DNA of 64,000 nt from Actinomycetospora lutea. GTDB taxonomy: Bacteria; Actinomycetota; Actinomycetes; Mycobacteriales; Pseudonocardiaceae. The notes below the pieces were generated by a model, which had not been told where the DNA came from, made no database searches, and saw only the letters and a program-made list of their open reading frames with translations. Each line of letters opens with the position of its first letter. Position 1 is the stretch's first letter. Where the stretch lies: contig NZ_JAQZAL010000025.1 in assembly GCF_028737205.1 (NCBI RefSeq), positions 1 through 64,000 on the forward strand, written 5' to 3'. The translations under genes were made by a program, and so were the position numbers. This document shows positions 17,701-25,425 of the stretch, piece after piece.

Positions 17701-18309
17701 GACGACGCCACCGCGCAGGGCGAGCAGCGCATCGACCCGCGGGTGGCGCGCAACGTCACCGAGGCGATGCGCGACGTGCCCGAGTACGACGGGGTCTCGC
17801 TGCAGGGCGGGCGCCAGTCGGCCGGCAAGACCGGCACCGTCCAGTCCCACGTGGACAGCGAGAACAACGACGCCTGGTTCGCGGGCTACACGCCGGCCGC
17901 GTCGACGGTGGTGTGGGTCGGGACTGACGACAACACCCCGATCCGGACCTCCGACGGGCGCCCGGTCTACGGGCACGGGCTGCCCAGCGAGATCTGGAAG
18001 ACGTTCATGGACGAGGCGCTGGACGACACGCCGAAGCAGACCTTCGGCGCGTTCACCCCGGTCGCGGGCACCGACCCCGGTGACACCGCCCGGTCCACCG
18101 AGTCCTCGTCACCGTCGCCGTCGAGCACGTCCTCGCCGAGCTCGTCGGCGGCGCCCACGACCACCGCGCCGTCGGCCGAGGTGCCCGCGCCGGAGGGCGA
18201 GGAGGCCCCCCCGGGCGGGGCCGAGCAGCCCGGCGACGCGGCCGCGGCGGCGCCGCCCGAGGGCGGCGAGGCGGACGCCCCCGCCGGCGCGGACCCGGCG
18301 GACAACTAG
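14701..18309 (+). CDS. Class A penicillin-binding protein (bifunctional transglycosylase/transpeptidase)
   Basis: A 1202-residue peptidoglycan synthase. The N-terminal 520 residues are a cytoplasmic, very Pro/Ala-rich tail with repeats, followed by one membrane helix (about 521-545). The GT51 domain has catalytic E600 (AEDRTFYS) and the STITQQYVKN motif. The transpeptidase has nucleophile S867 (STFK), the SNN triad (S920) and KTG (K1043). The last 100 residues are Ser/Pro/Ala-rich. The tail is far longer than in most PonA-type proteins. The start at GTG 14701 lacks a good ribosome site; later starts within the tail are possible. Its stop overlaps the convergent cupin gene stop (CTAG). Confidence 0.93.
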   Translation: MTTSDTGGGCSVAGTHARSSGRRRAVDVDPADDARGAHGGEDRDRSDGRHLDSDYGDVSARIRSTPAPASPPVGFPSAFSTGSFRSATSTNGGGSRASAAAGTATAARPAARRNDRPDMKPESARPGPAAPPAGAGPTGPGRPGGRPATRPNGAPHGVPQGAPRNAAPAAAPAGPVAPPVPPPGGSPPPGAPARPAAPRPPAAPAARPTPPPAGPPGRPAPPPAGPAGRPTPPPAGPAGPRGAAPAAPAPAPPRGAPAGPPRGTAPAPGAPGAPAPAGPPGRPPGRPPATPAPIPAPTPAPTTTSTTSTTSATAAALPAARPDGDAESPARRRPTGTAQMPAVDAPSPRAHSSGPLPKRADDPDDVDDVADAPHDDRDDDRDDDRDDDGAGATRATRTGAARTTTRRAAPATTRARTAGGRSRTTTTRTTTTRTTSTRTTAHRSPGRPPETADASRVPRGRVAAAIAAVLSVVAARVVRLPHGDTVVAFGRRVRARVVLYLDGPHPEVLAPAALRWRRLRRTAYAAVGAMVAAPVLAMVVGLLFIPVPNADDAVESQLNTVSFSDGTVLARIAPGEQGNRQKVGLEQVPPPVRFAVLSAEDRTFYSNSGFDVVGFGRAVWKNLTGGSGGGSTITQQYVKNAMVGDEYSLMRKYKELIISLKISQERSKDEILADYLNSIYFGRGAYGIQAASQAYFNRPVETLTPAEGALLAGVIQAPSKWDPAQNPDDALRRWNYVMDGMVAQNWLAAPERAAAQFPATVPPRRVTGGVPDDDRGHIYSAVRDELRSLGIDQDALVTQGLQIRTTIQPEAQREAVDAVRRNMREQPQNLRTSAVSIDPRTGGILAYYGGDNGAGLDYARVEKQAGSTFKPFVLLAALQQDPPIGISTEFDGRAIPGRTVRNVDGADCANCSLKRAMTLSNNVVFTALGNRVGPQAVAAAARQAGITQPMDDPNSGISLGNQETTAVDLASAYATFSNEGMYHRPHLVQRVTTASGEVLYDDATAQGEQRIDPRVARNVTEAMRDVPEYDGVSLQGGRQSAGKTGTVQSHVDSENNDAWFAGYTPAASTVVWVGTDDNTPIRTSDGRPVYGHGLPSEIWKTFMDEALDDTPKQTFGAFTPVAGTDPGDTARSTESSSPSPSSTSSPSSSAAPTTTAPSAEVPAPEGEEAPPGGAEQPGDAAAAAPPEGGEADAPAGADPADN
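15600..16030 (+). repeat. Low-complexity repeats inside the penicillin-binding protein gene
   Basis: Tandem codon repeats encode short peptide repeats in the cytoplasmic tail: Thr-Thr-Ser units near 15605-15640, Asp-Asp-Arg-Asp units near 15825-15870, and Thr/Arg units of about 18 bases near 15965-16025. Such tracts often vary in copy number between strains. Confidence 0.6.
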
Positions 18310-18749
18310 GCGAGCTCGAAGTCCGCGTCGTCGAAACCCGGGCTGACGACGCAGGTCACGAGCACCTCGGCGTCCGCGCCGGAGGGCGGTGCGGCGCGCT
18401 GCCACACCCCGCCGGGCACGAGGGCGTGGGGCCGCTGGCCGTCCTCGACGCGGTCGCCGAGGACGATCTCCTCGGCCGTGGCGTCGTCCGGCGCCTCGCC
18501 GCCGCCGCCGAGCCACAGCGTCAGCGCCGGGCCCCGGTGCCAGCACCACAGCTCGTCGGAGCGCACGCGGTGCCAGCGCGACTGCTCGCCGGGCGCGAGG
18601 ACGTAGTGGATGGCCGTGGCGCCGGCCCGCGGGCCGGGGTAGCCGGCGGGGTGGTGCGCGGGGCCGGCGGTCCACGTGCGGCGGAACCAGCCGCCCTCGG
18701 GGTGGGGTGCGAGGTCGAGCGCCCGGGCCAGCGGGGGCGGGGTCGTCAC
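18306..18749 (-). CDS. Cupin, DUF985 family
   Basis: A 147-residue cupin of the DUF985/YML079w type. The family start LDLAPHPEGGWFRRTW is plain, followed by TAIHYVLAPGEQSRWHRV and PGGVWQRAAP, and a conserved CVVSPGFDD end. These proteins have a beta-barrel that binds a small ligand; the physiological role is unclear. Its GTG start overlaps the PPOX-protein stop by 4 bases, so the two are coupled. Its stop overlaps that of the convergent penicillin-binding protein gene. Confidence 0.88.
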   Translation of the reverse strand: MTTPPPLARALDLAPHPEGGWFRRTWTAGPAHHPAGYPGPRAGATAIHYVLAPGEQSRWHRVRSDELWCWHRGPALTLWLGGGGEAPDDATAEEIVLGDRVEDGQRPHALVPGGVWQRAAPPSGADAEVLVTCVVSPGFDDADFELA

Positions 18750-19174
18750 GACGCGGTCATGTCCAGCGTCGCGACCACCTTCGCCGGGTGCAGGCGCACG
18801 ACGAGCTCGCCCGGCACGCCGTTGCGGGCACCGAACTCCTCGGCGCGGGCGGCGCCCATGTAGCGCGCGCCGAGCGCGGTGGCCGTGCGCCGCAGCTCGT
18901 CGGGGTCCTCGGAGAGCGTCACCGAGCCCTGGACCTGCACGAACGCGAACGGCGGCTCCTCGAGGTCGACGCAGAGCACGACGCGCGGGTCGCGGGCGAA
19001 GGCGCGCCCCTTGGCGGTGTCCGCGCCGGTGTTGAAGACGATCGTGCCGTCCTCGACGAGGAACCAGACCGGGGCGACCAGCGGGCGGCCGTCCTGCGCG
19101 GTCCACCCGACCTTGCCGGTGCGGGTCCCGTGGGACAGGAAGGCGAGGATGTCGGGGTCGCTGAGGTCGGCCAT
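18746..19174 (-). CDS. Pyridoxamine-phosphate-oxidase-like (PPOX) flavin/F420 protein
   Basis: A 142-residue split-barrel protein. The pattern fits the small actinobacterial PPOX-class enzymes that use F420 or FMN: LSHGTRTGKVGWTAQDG, VAPVWFLVEDGTIVFNTG, then a DPRVVLCVDLEEPPFAFV strand. Redox chemistry on an unknown substrate, or cofactor/haem binding, is expected. It overlaps the downstream cupin gene and lies 9 bases after the MobA stop when read on the minus strand. Confidence 0.85.
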   Translation of the reverse strand: MADLSDPDILAFLSHGTRTGKVGWTAQDGRPLVAPVWFLVEDGTIVFNTGADTAKGRAFARDPRVVLCVDLEEPPFAFVQVQGSVTLSEDPDELRRTATALGARYMGAARAEEFGARNGVPGELVVRLHPAKVVATLDMTAS

Positions 19175-19183
19175 GCCCCGAGC

Positions 19184-19840
19184 CTAGGTCGGCGCGTCGG
19201 GGCCCTGCCCTCGCGCGCGATCCCACTCCTCGGGCGTGTTGACGCCCCGGGCGCCGAGGAGCTGCGGGTCGCGCGCGGCGAGCCGCGGGTCGGCGAGCAG
19301 CGTCGCGGCGTCGAGCTCGCGGACCCGGCTCGCGGCGATCAGCGCGCCGACGCTGCGCTCGCCACGGTCGAGCAGGTCGGCGGCGCGGGCGGCGAGGTCG
19401 GTGGCGTAGGCCGCGAGCAGGTGCTGGCGGTGCCCCTCGAGCACCGGCAGCGCCACCTCGACCGGTGCCACGCGGTGGGCGAGCACGGCGCGGACGAGGT
19501 CCTCGTGCAGGTGGGGCAGGTCGACGGCGGCGACGAACGCGGTGGTGGCCCCGGTCACGGCCCCCAGCCCCGTGGCCAGACCCTGTAGCGGGCCGCGGCC
19601 GGCGACGGCGTCGGTCACGACCGTGGCGCGCGGGCGCCAGGGGCGATCCGTCGTCTCGGCCGGCAGGTCGCGGGGCGTGTCGGCGGCCCCGACCACGACC
19701 AGCGGGCCGTCGACCGCCGCCGCGAGCACCTCGAGGACGTGCGCGAGCAACGACGTCTCGCCGAGGCGCAGGGCGGCCTTGTCCGTGCCCATCCGCCGCG
19801 ACCGCCCGCCGGCGAGCACGACCCCTGCGACCTCGCTCAC
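19184..19840 (-). CDS. mobA: Molybdenum cofactor guanylyltransferase / NTP transferase
   Basis: A 218-residue nucleotidyltransferase. The signature VAGVVLAGGRSRRMGTDKA near the N-terminus binds the nucleotide and DLPHL is the metal-binding turn. It should transfer a nucleotide to molybdopterin to make the dinucleotide cofactor. MobA uses GTP, while close relatives use CTP, which xanthine-oxidase-type enzymes such as the IorB in this window need. The sequence alone does not settle which nucleotide is used. The C-terminus ends in the NTPEEWDRA motif seen in MobA-like proteins. Confidence 0.85.
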   Translation of the reverse strand: MSEVAGVVLAGGRSRRMGTDKAALRLGETSLLAHVLEVLAAAVDGPLVVVGAADTPRDLPAETTDRPWRPRATVVTDAVAGRGPLQGLATGLGAVTGATTAFVAAVDLPHLHEDLVRAVLAHRVAPVEVALPVLEGHRQHLLAAYATDLAARAADLLDRGERSVGALIAASRVRELDAATLLADPRLAARDPQLLGARGVNTPEEWDRARGQGPDAPT

Positions 19841-19938
19841 CGGCCACCACCCCCACGTGAGCCACGCGACCGATTGGGCACGTCCGGACCCGGTAATCCA
19901 GGCCGGGACTCGACCACAGACGATCGGAGGTCACCACC

Positions 19939-20172
19939 ATGATCGGGAGTGTCGAGGGGCGTCGCCACGAGGAGCCCGAGGATGCCCACCGCGGCTGGGT
20001 CGCGCCGACCCCCGCCGACGCCGACGAGGCCGCCGCCGACCGCGCCATGGCCGCGGCGGAGCGTGCGGTCGCGCAGGGCACCGCCACCGACGACCAGCGG
20101 GCCCGCGTCGCCCGCATGGGGCAGGCCCGCACCCACGAGCAGCGCCGGGCCTCCTTCCGCAACGACAACTGA
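19939..20172 (+). CDS. Hypothetical small acidic protein
   Basis: A 77-residue soluble protein, rich in Ala, Asp and Glu, with two charged helices (DADEAAADRAMAAAERAVAQ). GGAGG lies 8 bases before ATG 19939, a good start. Divergent from mobA and convergent with the AEC transporter, 5 bases apart. I recognise no family. Confidence 0.65.
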   Translation: MIGSVEGRRHEEPEDAHRGWVAPTPADADEAAADRAMAAAERAVAQGTATDDQRARVARMGQARTHEQRRASFRNDN

Positions 20173-20177
20173 GGTCG

Positions 20178-21125
20178 TCACGGCAGGACCAGCACGACGA
20201 GCGGCAGTGTGACCAGCGAGAGCACCGTGGTGATGACGACCACCGCGGTGCTCTCGCGGTACCAGGCCCGGTACTGCGCGGTGAGCACGAACACCGTCGC
20301 GGCGTCCGGCAGCGCCGCCATCACCACCAGCACCGCCCCCCACGGCGCGGGGACGCCGAACAGCACCGCGGCACCCAGCGCGAGGGCCGGCATCACGAGC
20401 AGCTTGATCGCCACCGCGGCCCCGATCGGCCCCCACGGCGCCCGCGACCCCCGCAGCGACCCGACGGCGCCGCGCAGCAGGATGCCGAGCGCGAACAGGC
20501 CGCCCGGTGCGGCGAGGTCGCCCAGCAACCCGATCGTCGTCGCCACCGGGGGCGGCAGCCGCACACCGAGCAGGGCCACGGCCACCCCGGCCACGATGCC
20601 GACGACGACGGGGTTGCCGAGCACCCGGCGCGCGAGCAGCGCGGGCAGGGCGACCGCGCCCTCCTCGCCGCGTCCCCGGCCGTCGAGGGTCACCGCGACG
20701 AGGAACACCGAGATGGCGAGCGCGGTGTGCAGCGTCGAGGTCAGCGACGCCGCGAACGCGGTCGCCGGACCGAGCACGGCCACCGTCAGCGGGATGCCCA
20801 GGTAGCCGACGTTGCCCCAGCTCGCCACGAGCCCGACCGCGTGGGCCTCGCGGGGCGGGCGGCGCACGACGCGGGCGGCGGCCCACCCGAGCGCGTAGGC
20901 GACGACCACGACGGCCGCCGAGGCGAGCAGCGCCGAGGCCGGGACGCCGGCGGAGAGGTCCGCCCCGGCCACCGACACGAAGATCAGGGCGGGCAGGGCC
21001 ACCCAGTAGACGAGGTCGTTGAGCACGGCCGCGGTGCGCTCGCCGAACCGCTCGAAGCGCCCGGCCACCGCCCCGACCGCGATGACCGCGAAGACGGGGA
21101 GGATGCGGCTCAGCAGTTCACCCAC
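20178..21125 (-). CDS. AEC family (auxin efflux carrier-like) transporter
   Basis: A 315-residue membrane protein with about ten hydrophobic helices in two repeats. AEC features are visible: ILPVFAVIAVGAVAGR at the start, NDLVYWVALPALIF, and the polar break in ASWGNVGYLGIPL. Bacterial members export or import small organic anions such as malate; the substrate is unknown here. It follows the cutinase gene on the same strand, separated by a hairpin. Confidence 0.88.
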   Translation of the reverse strand: MGELLSRILPVFAVIAVGAVAGRFERFGERTAAVLNDLVYWVALPALIFVSVAGADLSAGVPASALLASAAVVVVAYALGWAAARVVRRPPREAHAVGLVASWGNVGYLGIPLTVAVLGPATAFAASLTSTLHTALAISVFLVAVTLDGRGRGEEGAVALPALLARRVLGNPVVVGIVAGVAVALLGVRLPPPVATTIGLLGDLAAPGGLFALGILLRGAVGSLRGSRAPWGPIGAAVAIKLLVMPALALGAAVLFGVPAPWGAVLVVMAALPDAATVFVLTAQYRAWYRESTAVVVITTVLSLVTLPLVVLVLP

Positions 21126-21139
21126 GGTCGGGACGGTAC

Positions 21140-21171
21140 GAGCTGCATCCCGCCTCCGGGCGGGGCAGCTC
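21140..21171 (-). terminator. Hairpin downstream of the cutinase gene
   Basis: Stem GAGCTG...CAGCTC with an inner CCCGCC/GGGCGG stem and a TCC loop, 21 bases after the cutinase stop and before the AEC gene start. A factor-independent stop without T-run is likely. Confidence 0.5.
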
Positions 21172-21192
21172 CGCTGCGCTTCGTGCCGCCTG

Positions 21193-21978
21193 TCAGCCGC
21201 CCGCGGCCAGGGCGGGCGACATCGTGGCCCGCGCCACCACGGTGTCGACGGCGCGCTCCAGCACCGTGAACAGCGGTGCGTCGGCCGGTCCGACGCGGAC
21301 GTCGGGGTAGCTGCGGTGCACCCCCGACGCCCAGCCCTCGCGGAACACGCGGACGTCGAGGTTCTCGGTGGCGCAGATCGGGTCGCCGGGCGCGCACACC
21401 TCGTAGACCCGCCCGTCGTAGACCTCGAGCTCGCGGGTGGGACGCGGCCCGAGGATGCCGTGGCCCGGCGTGTCGACGAGGTTGGGGGCCTGCGGGTCGC
21501 GCCGCGGGCTGCCGAGCATGATCGCGCCGGCGATGCGCTCGGCCGGTAGACCGATCGTGCCGTTGGCGGCGCGGTGGACGACGTCGGAGACCACGTCGCC
21601 GCCCTGGCTGTAGCCGATCAGCATCATCGTGGTGTCCGCGCAGCGGGCGGCCACCTCGCCCGCGTCGCGCGCCAGGCGCTCGGCGCCGCGGCCCTCGCTG
21701 GTGACGTAGAAGGGCCGGTCGACCGTCGCGGGGTAGGGGACGTAGCGCACCACCAGCGCGTCACCCCAGCGACGGGCGAGCGGGTCGGTCAGCCCCGCGA
21801 GCAGCCCGACGGACGCGGCGGGGTCGGCGGCCTCGGAGGTCTCGCCCGTGCCCGGCACCGCGAACAGGGCGACCGGGGGGCAGGCGGGCGCGGCGACGGC
21901 GGCGGGCGTGGCGACCAGGCCGGCGGTGATCAGGAGCACGGTCGCGAGCAGCGCGCGCCGCACCACGCCCCCCGTCAC
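21193..21978 (-). CDS. Secreted cutinase family serine esterase
   Basis: A 261-residue secreted alpha/beta hydrolase. A signal peptide (RRALLATVLLITAGLVA, cleavage near AVAA) leads to a cutinase fold: CPPVALFAVPGTGET with the oxyanion region, nucleophile motif GYSQGG, and the conserved disulphide/aspartate segment CAPGDPICA. The catalytic His should be in the HRSYPD region. It cuts ester bonds in lipids or polyesters outside the cell. I chose GTG 21978; a longer reading to 22017 is possible. CACGAT ends 7 bases before it, which could be a leaderless -10. Confidence 0.88.
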   Translation of the reverse strand: MTGGVVRRALLATVLLITAGLVATPAAVAAPACPPVALFAVPGTGETSEAADPAASVGLLAGLTDPLARRWGDALVVRYVPYPATVDRPFYVTSEGRGAERLARDAGEVAARCADTTMMLIGYSQGGDVVSDVVHRAANGTIGLPAERIAGAIMLGSPRRDPQAPNLVDTPGHGILGPRPTRELEVYDGRVYEVCAPGDPICATENLDVRVFREGWASGVHRSYPDVRVGPADAPLFTVLERAVDTVVARATMSPALAAGG

Positions 21979-22147
21979 ACGCCCATCGTGGCGGAGATCC
22001 GTCGACCGAACCAGCACGAACCGTCACACCCCGGGCTGACAGATCGCCCCGGCTCTGCCAACGTGCCCCGGCAAGAGTCCCCCGGCGGTGGCGCCGGAGC
22101 CGGGGTGACCCCCCGGGAGATCGGCCCAGACCCCCAGGAGGACTCGC

Positions 22148-23845
22148 GTGAGCATCCCGTCGGACCTCGACATCGCCCAGGCGGCGACGCTGAAGCCCAT
22201 GGACGACGTGGCCCGGCAGATGGATCTGCCGACCGAGTTCCTGGAACGCCACGGCACCGACGTCGCGAAGATCGAGCTCGAGGCGATCGAGGCCATGAAG
22301 GACCGGCCCCGCGCGAAGTACGTCGTCGTCACCGCGGTCACGCCGACCCCGCTGGGCGAGGGCAAGACGACCACCACGGTCGGGCTCGGCCAGGCGTTCT
22401 CCCACATCGGCAAGCGCGGCGTCGTCGCGATCCGCCAGCCGAGCATGGGGCCGACGTTCGGCATCAAGGGCGGCGCGGCCGGCGGCGGCTACTCGCAGGT
22501 CGTGCCGATGGAGAAGTTCAACCTCCACCTCACCGGCGACTTCCACGCCGTCACCAGCGCCCACAACCTGCTCTCGGCGGTGCTGGACAACCACCTCTAC
22601 CAGGGCAACGCGGCGGGACTGGACCCGTACCGCGTGACCTGGCGCCGCGTGCTCGACGTCAACGACCGCGCCCTGCGCAACGTCGTCACCGGGCTCGGCG
22701 GGCGCATGGACGGCGTCCCGCGCGAGGCCGGCTTCGACATCACCTCGGCGTCCGAGGTGATGGCCGTGCTCGCGCTGTCCAACGACCTCGGCGAGCTGCG
22801 CGCCCGCCTCGGGCGCATCGTGGTCGGCTACACCCCCGACGGGGACGCGGTGACCGCCGAGGACATCCACGCGGCCGGGTCGATGGCCGCGCTGATGCGC
22901 GACGCGCTCAAGCCGAACCTCATGCAGACGCTGGAGAACACGCCGGTCCTGGTGCACGCCGGGCCGTTCGGCAACATCGCGACCGGCAACTCGTCGATCG
23001 TCGCCGACCGCATCGGCATCCACTCCGGCGACTTCCTGGTCACCGAGGCCGGCTTCGGCGCCGACATGGGCGCCGAGCGCTTCTTCAACATCAAGTGCCG
23101 CACGTCGGGGATGTCGCCGGACGCGGCGGTCGTCGTCGCCACCGTGCGGGCCCTCAAGGTCCACTCCGGCAACCACAAGATCGTCGCCGGCAAGGACCTG
23201 CCGCCCGCGCTGCTCGAGGAGAACCCCGAGGAGGTGCACGCCGGCGCGGCCAACCTGCGCAAGCAGATCGAGAACATGCGCATCCACGGCGTGTCCCCGG
23301 TGGTCTGCATCAACGCGTTCCCGACCGACCACGCCAGCGAGCACCAGGCGATCCGCGAGATCGCCGAGTCGATGGGCGCGCGGGCCGCGGTGTCGACGCA
23401 CTTCGCCGACGGCGGGCGCGGGGCCGCGGAGGTCGCCGAGGCCGTCGCGGAGGCCGCGAACGAGCCGAGCGACTTCCAGCTCCTCTACCCCGACGACGCA
23501 CCGCTGCGCGAGAAGATCGAGACCATCGCGACGCGGGTCTACGGCGCCGACGGCGTCGACTACGCCCCGGCCGCGAACTCCTCGATCGACCTCTACGAGC
23601 GCAACGGCTTCGGCAACCTGCCGGTCTGCGTGGCCAAGACGCACCTGTCGATCTCGTCGGACCCGAAGCTCCTCGGCGCCCCGACGGGCTGGAGGATGCC
23701 GGTGCGGGAGGTCCGCGCGTCGGTGGGCGCCGGCTTCATCTACCCGATCTGCGGCGACATGCGGACGATGCCGGGCCTGGGCAAGAACCCGGCCGCCCAC
23801 CACATCGACGTGAAGCCCGACGGCACGATCGTGGGGCTGTTCTGA
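22148..23845 (+). CDS. fhs: Formate-tetrahydrofolate ligase
   Basis: A 565-residue enzyme that joins formate to tetrahydrofolate with ATP, feeding one-carbon units into purine and serine synthesis. The P-loop TPLGEGKTTTTVG and the segments RQPSMGPTFGIKGGAAGGG and HLTGDFHAVTSAHNLL are hallmark sequences. Length is normal. AGGAGG sits 8 bases before GTG 22148. Its stop is followed by fchA without a gap (see that entry), then an asparaginase gene and a LuxR gene, all on the same strand. Confidence 0.96.
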   Translation: MSIPSDLDIAQAATLKPMDDVARQMDLPTEFLERHGTDVAKIELEAIEAMKDRPRAKYVVVTAVTPTPLGEGKTTTTVGLGQAFSHIGKRGVVAIRQPSMGPTFGIKGGAAGGGYSQVVPMEKFNLHLTGDFHAVTSAHNLLSAVLDNHLYQGNAAGLDPYRVTWRRVLDVNDRALRNVVTGLGGRMDGVPREAGFDITSASEVMAVLALSNDLGELRARLGRIVVGYTPDGDAVTAEDIHAAGSMAALMRDALKPNLMQTLENTPVLVHAGPFGNIATGNSSIVADRIGIHSGDFLVTEAGFGADMGAERFFNIKCRTSGMSPDAAVVVATVRALKVHSGNHKIVAGKDLPPALLEENPEEVHAGAANLRKQIENMRIHGVSPVVCINAFPTDHASEHQAIREIAESMGARAAVSTHFADGGRGAAEVAEAVAEAANEPSDFQLLYPDDAPLREKIETIATRVYGADGVDYAPAANSSIDLYERNGFGNLPVCVAKTHLSISSDPKLLGAPTGWRMPVREVRASVGAGFIYPICGDMRTMPGLGKNPAAHHIDVKPDGTIVGLF

Positions 23846-24411
23846 CGGGCGCGCCGGGAGGCCGGCCGCTGGGGGAGCTGTCGCTCCTGCGCTACGGGGA
23901 GGTCCTCGCCGGCAAGGGACCCGGGCCGGCGGCCGGGACCACGGCCGCGGTGACGGCGTCGCTCGCGGCGGGCCTGGCCACCAAGGTCGCCAAGGCCGCC
24001 GCCGACCGCGAGGCCGTGGACGAGCTCGACGCGCTGCGCGCCACGGCCCTGCGCCTCGCCGACGACGACGTCGAGGCCTTCGCCGGCTTCCTCGAGGCGC
24101 GCCGGCTGGATCGTCTCTCCGACCGGGGCGGCGGCCCGGCCGCGGCGGAGGCGATCGTCCAGGTGCCCGCGGACGTCGTCGCGGTCGCCGTGCGGATCGC
24201 CGAGCTCGCGGCGCTGCTCGCCGAGGAGGGCCCCGACGCGCTCACCGGCGACGCGGTGACCGCGGCCTTCCTCGCCGCGGCGGCCGCCGAGTCCGCGGCG
24301 ATGCTGGTCGGGACGAACATCGCGGATGCCGGGGAGCTCGCCGACCCCCGCGTCGAGCACGTCGAGGAACGCGCGGGCCACGCGCGCACGCTCGCGGAAC
24401 GCCTGGTGTGA
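23842..24411 (+). CDS. fchA: Formimidotetrahydrofolate cyclodeaminase-like protein, apparent CTG start
   Basis: A 189-residue helical protein of the cyclodeaminase family (PF04961 type). The pattern LAGKGPGPAAGTTAAVTASL followed by ALRLADDDVEAF and ESAAMLVGTNI is characteristic. It converts formimino- or methenyl-folate, in the same pathway as fhs. No ATG, GTG or TTG is in frame before the first conserved residues. The only plausible start is CTG 23842, which overlaps the fhs stop as CTGA and would read MTGAPGGRPLGEL. Coupled re-initiation at CTG is therefore likely. A sequencing error is the alternative. Confidence 0.8.
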   Translation: MTGAPGGRPLGELSLLRYGEVLAGKGPGPAAGTTAAVTASLAAGLATKVAKAAADREAVDELDALRATALRLADDDVEAFAGFLEARRLDRLSDRGGGPAAAEAIVQVPADVVAVAVRIAELAALLAEEGPDALTGDAVTAAFLAAAAAESAAMLVGTNIADAGELADPRVEHVEERAGHARTLAERLV

Positions 24412-25415
24412 GCCCGCCGCCCGACGGGTCGAGCTCGCCCATCGGCGTGCTCCCCTCATCGCTGCGTCAGCCATGGGTCGTCGAGGTCACGCGCGGCGAC
24501 CTCGTCGAGTCCGAGCACCGCGTGACGCTGGTGGTGCTCGGGCCCGACGGCGACGAGGAACTGCGCGCCGGCCCCGTCGACGCGCCGATGCTCGCGCGCT
24601 CGGCGCTCAAGCCCGCGCAGGCCGTCGCGTGCCTCGAGCTCGCCGCCGACCTCGACGACCGCGAGCTCGCCCTCGCCACCGGCTCGCACTCCGGGGAGCC
24701 CGGGCACCTCGCGGTCGCCGCCGGCCTGCTCGCGCGGCGGGGGCTCGCCGCGGACGCGCTGGGCTGCCCGCCCGGGCGCCCGCTCGGCCTCGCCGCCGAC
24801 CGCGCCTGGGGCACGCGCGACCCCGACCGCCTCGCGATGAACTGCTCGGGCAAGCACGCGGCGATGCTCGCGGCGTGCCGGGCGCAGGGGTGGCCGACGG
24901 ACGGCTACACCGACCCGGGCCACCCTCTCCAGCGCCACGTGCGCGCCACCCTCGAGCGGCTCGCGGGCCCGGTGCACGCCGTCACCGTCGACGGGTGCGG
25001 CGCGCCCGCGTTCGCCACCGACCTCGTCGCGGTCGCGCGCCTCGGGCGGGCCCTCGCGGCCGCCGCGCCCGGGAGCCCCGAGCACCGCGTGGCCGCCGCC
25101 ATGCGCGCCCACCCCGACCTCGTGGCGGGCACCGACCGGCTCGACACGGCCGTCATGACCCTCCTGCCGGGCGCGCTGTCGAAGATCGGCGCGGAGGGGG
25201 TCCTGCTCGCCGTGCTCCCCGACGGCGCCGCGCTCGCCCTGTCGGTCGTCGACGGCGGCGCCCGGGCGGTCGGCCCGGTGCTGCTGGAGATCCTGGAGCG
25301 GCGCGGGATCACTCCCCCCGACGCGCTGCGCGTCCTCGCTGCGCCACACGTCCGAGGAGGGGGTCACCCGATCGGCGTTCACCGTGTGCGAGTGTGTGCA
25401 CACTCATCGGGGTGA
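24408..25415 (+). CDS. L-asparaginase II family (PF06089) protein
   Basis: A 335-residue protein hydrolysing asparagine to aspartate and ammonia, judged by the family segments GSHSGEPGH, MNCSGKHAAML and VDGCGAPAFA. GTG 24408 overlaps the fchA stop (GTGA). The first 22 residues (SPPPDGSSSPIGVLPSSL) are not part of the enzyme: they are encoded by copy A of the 46-base repeat. The enzyme proper begins near PWVVEVTRGDLVE. Another GTG inside the repeat could serve as start. No signal peptide, so it is cytoplasmic. Confidence 0.88.
   Translation: MSPPPDGSSSPIGVLPSSLRQPWVVEVTRGDLVESEHRVTLVVLGPDGDEELRAGPVDAPMLARSALKPAQAVACLELAADLDDRELALATGSHSGEPGHLAVAAGLLARRGLAADALGCPPGRPLGLAADRAWGTRDPDRLAMNCSGKHAAMLAACRAQGWPTDGYTDPGHPLQRHVRATLERLAGPVHAVTVDGCGAPAFATDLVAVARLGRALAAAAPGSPEHRVAAAMRAHPDLVAGTDRLDTAVMTLLPGALSKIGAEGVLLAVLPDGAALALSVVDGGARAVGPVLLEILERRGITPPDALRVLAAPHVRGGGHPIGVHRVRVCAHSSG
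24423..24468 (+). repeat. 46-base dispersed repeat, copy A
   Basis: It begins GACGGGTCGAGCTC and ends GCTGCGTC, with the ATCGGCGTGCTCC core in the middle. It matches copies at 33990-34035 (+) and 47924-47969 (-) over the same 46-base length. It lies inside codons 6-21 of the asparaginase gene. It differs from the other copies at a few positions (GCCCAT instead of CCCTAT in the left half). Confidence 0.85.
25390..25405. promoter_or_regulatory. Palindrome GAGTGTG-TG-CACACTC before the LuxR gene
   Basis: Perfect 7-base arms with a 2-base centre, overlapping the end of the asparaginase gene and 21 bases upstream of the regulator start. Likely an operator, possibly autoregulatory. Confidence 0.5.
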
Positions 25416-25425
25416 GGAGCGCGTG

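Noticed and set aside
13909-17976. A 1355-codon open frame on the minus strand
   Set aside because: It is antisense to the penicillin-binding protein and its translation is Arg/Gly/Ala repeats typical of a GC-rich shadow frame; no domain.
22018-22147. A tetrahydrofolate riboswitch before fhs
   Set aside because: The leader has GC hairpins, but I could not match the conserved core of any folate riboswitch class.
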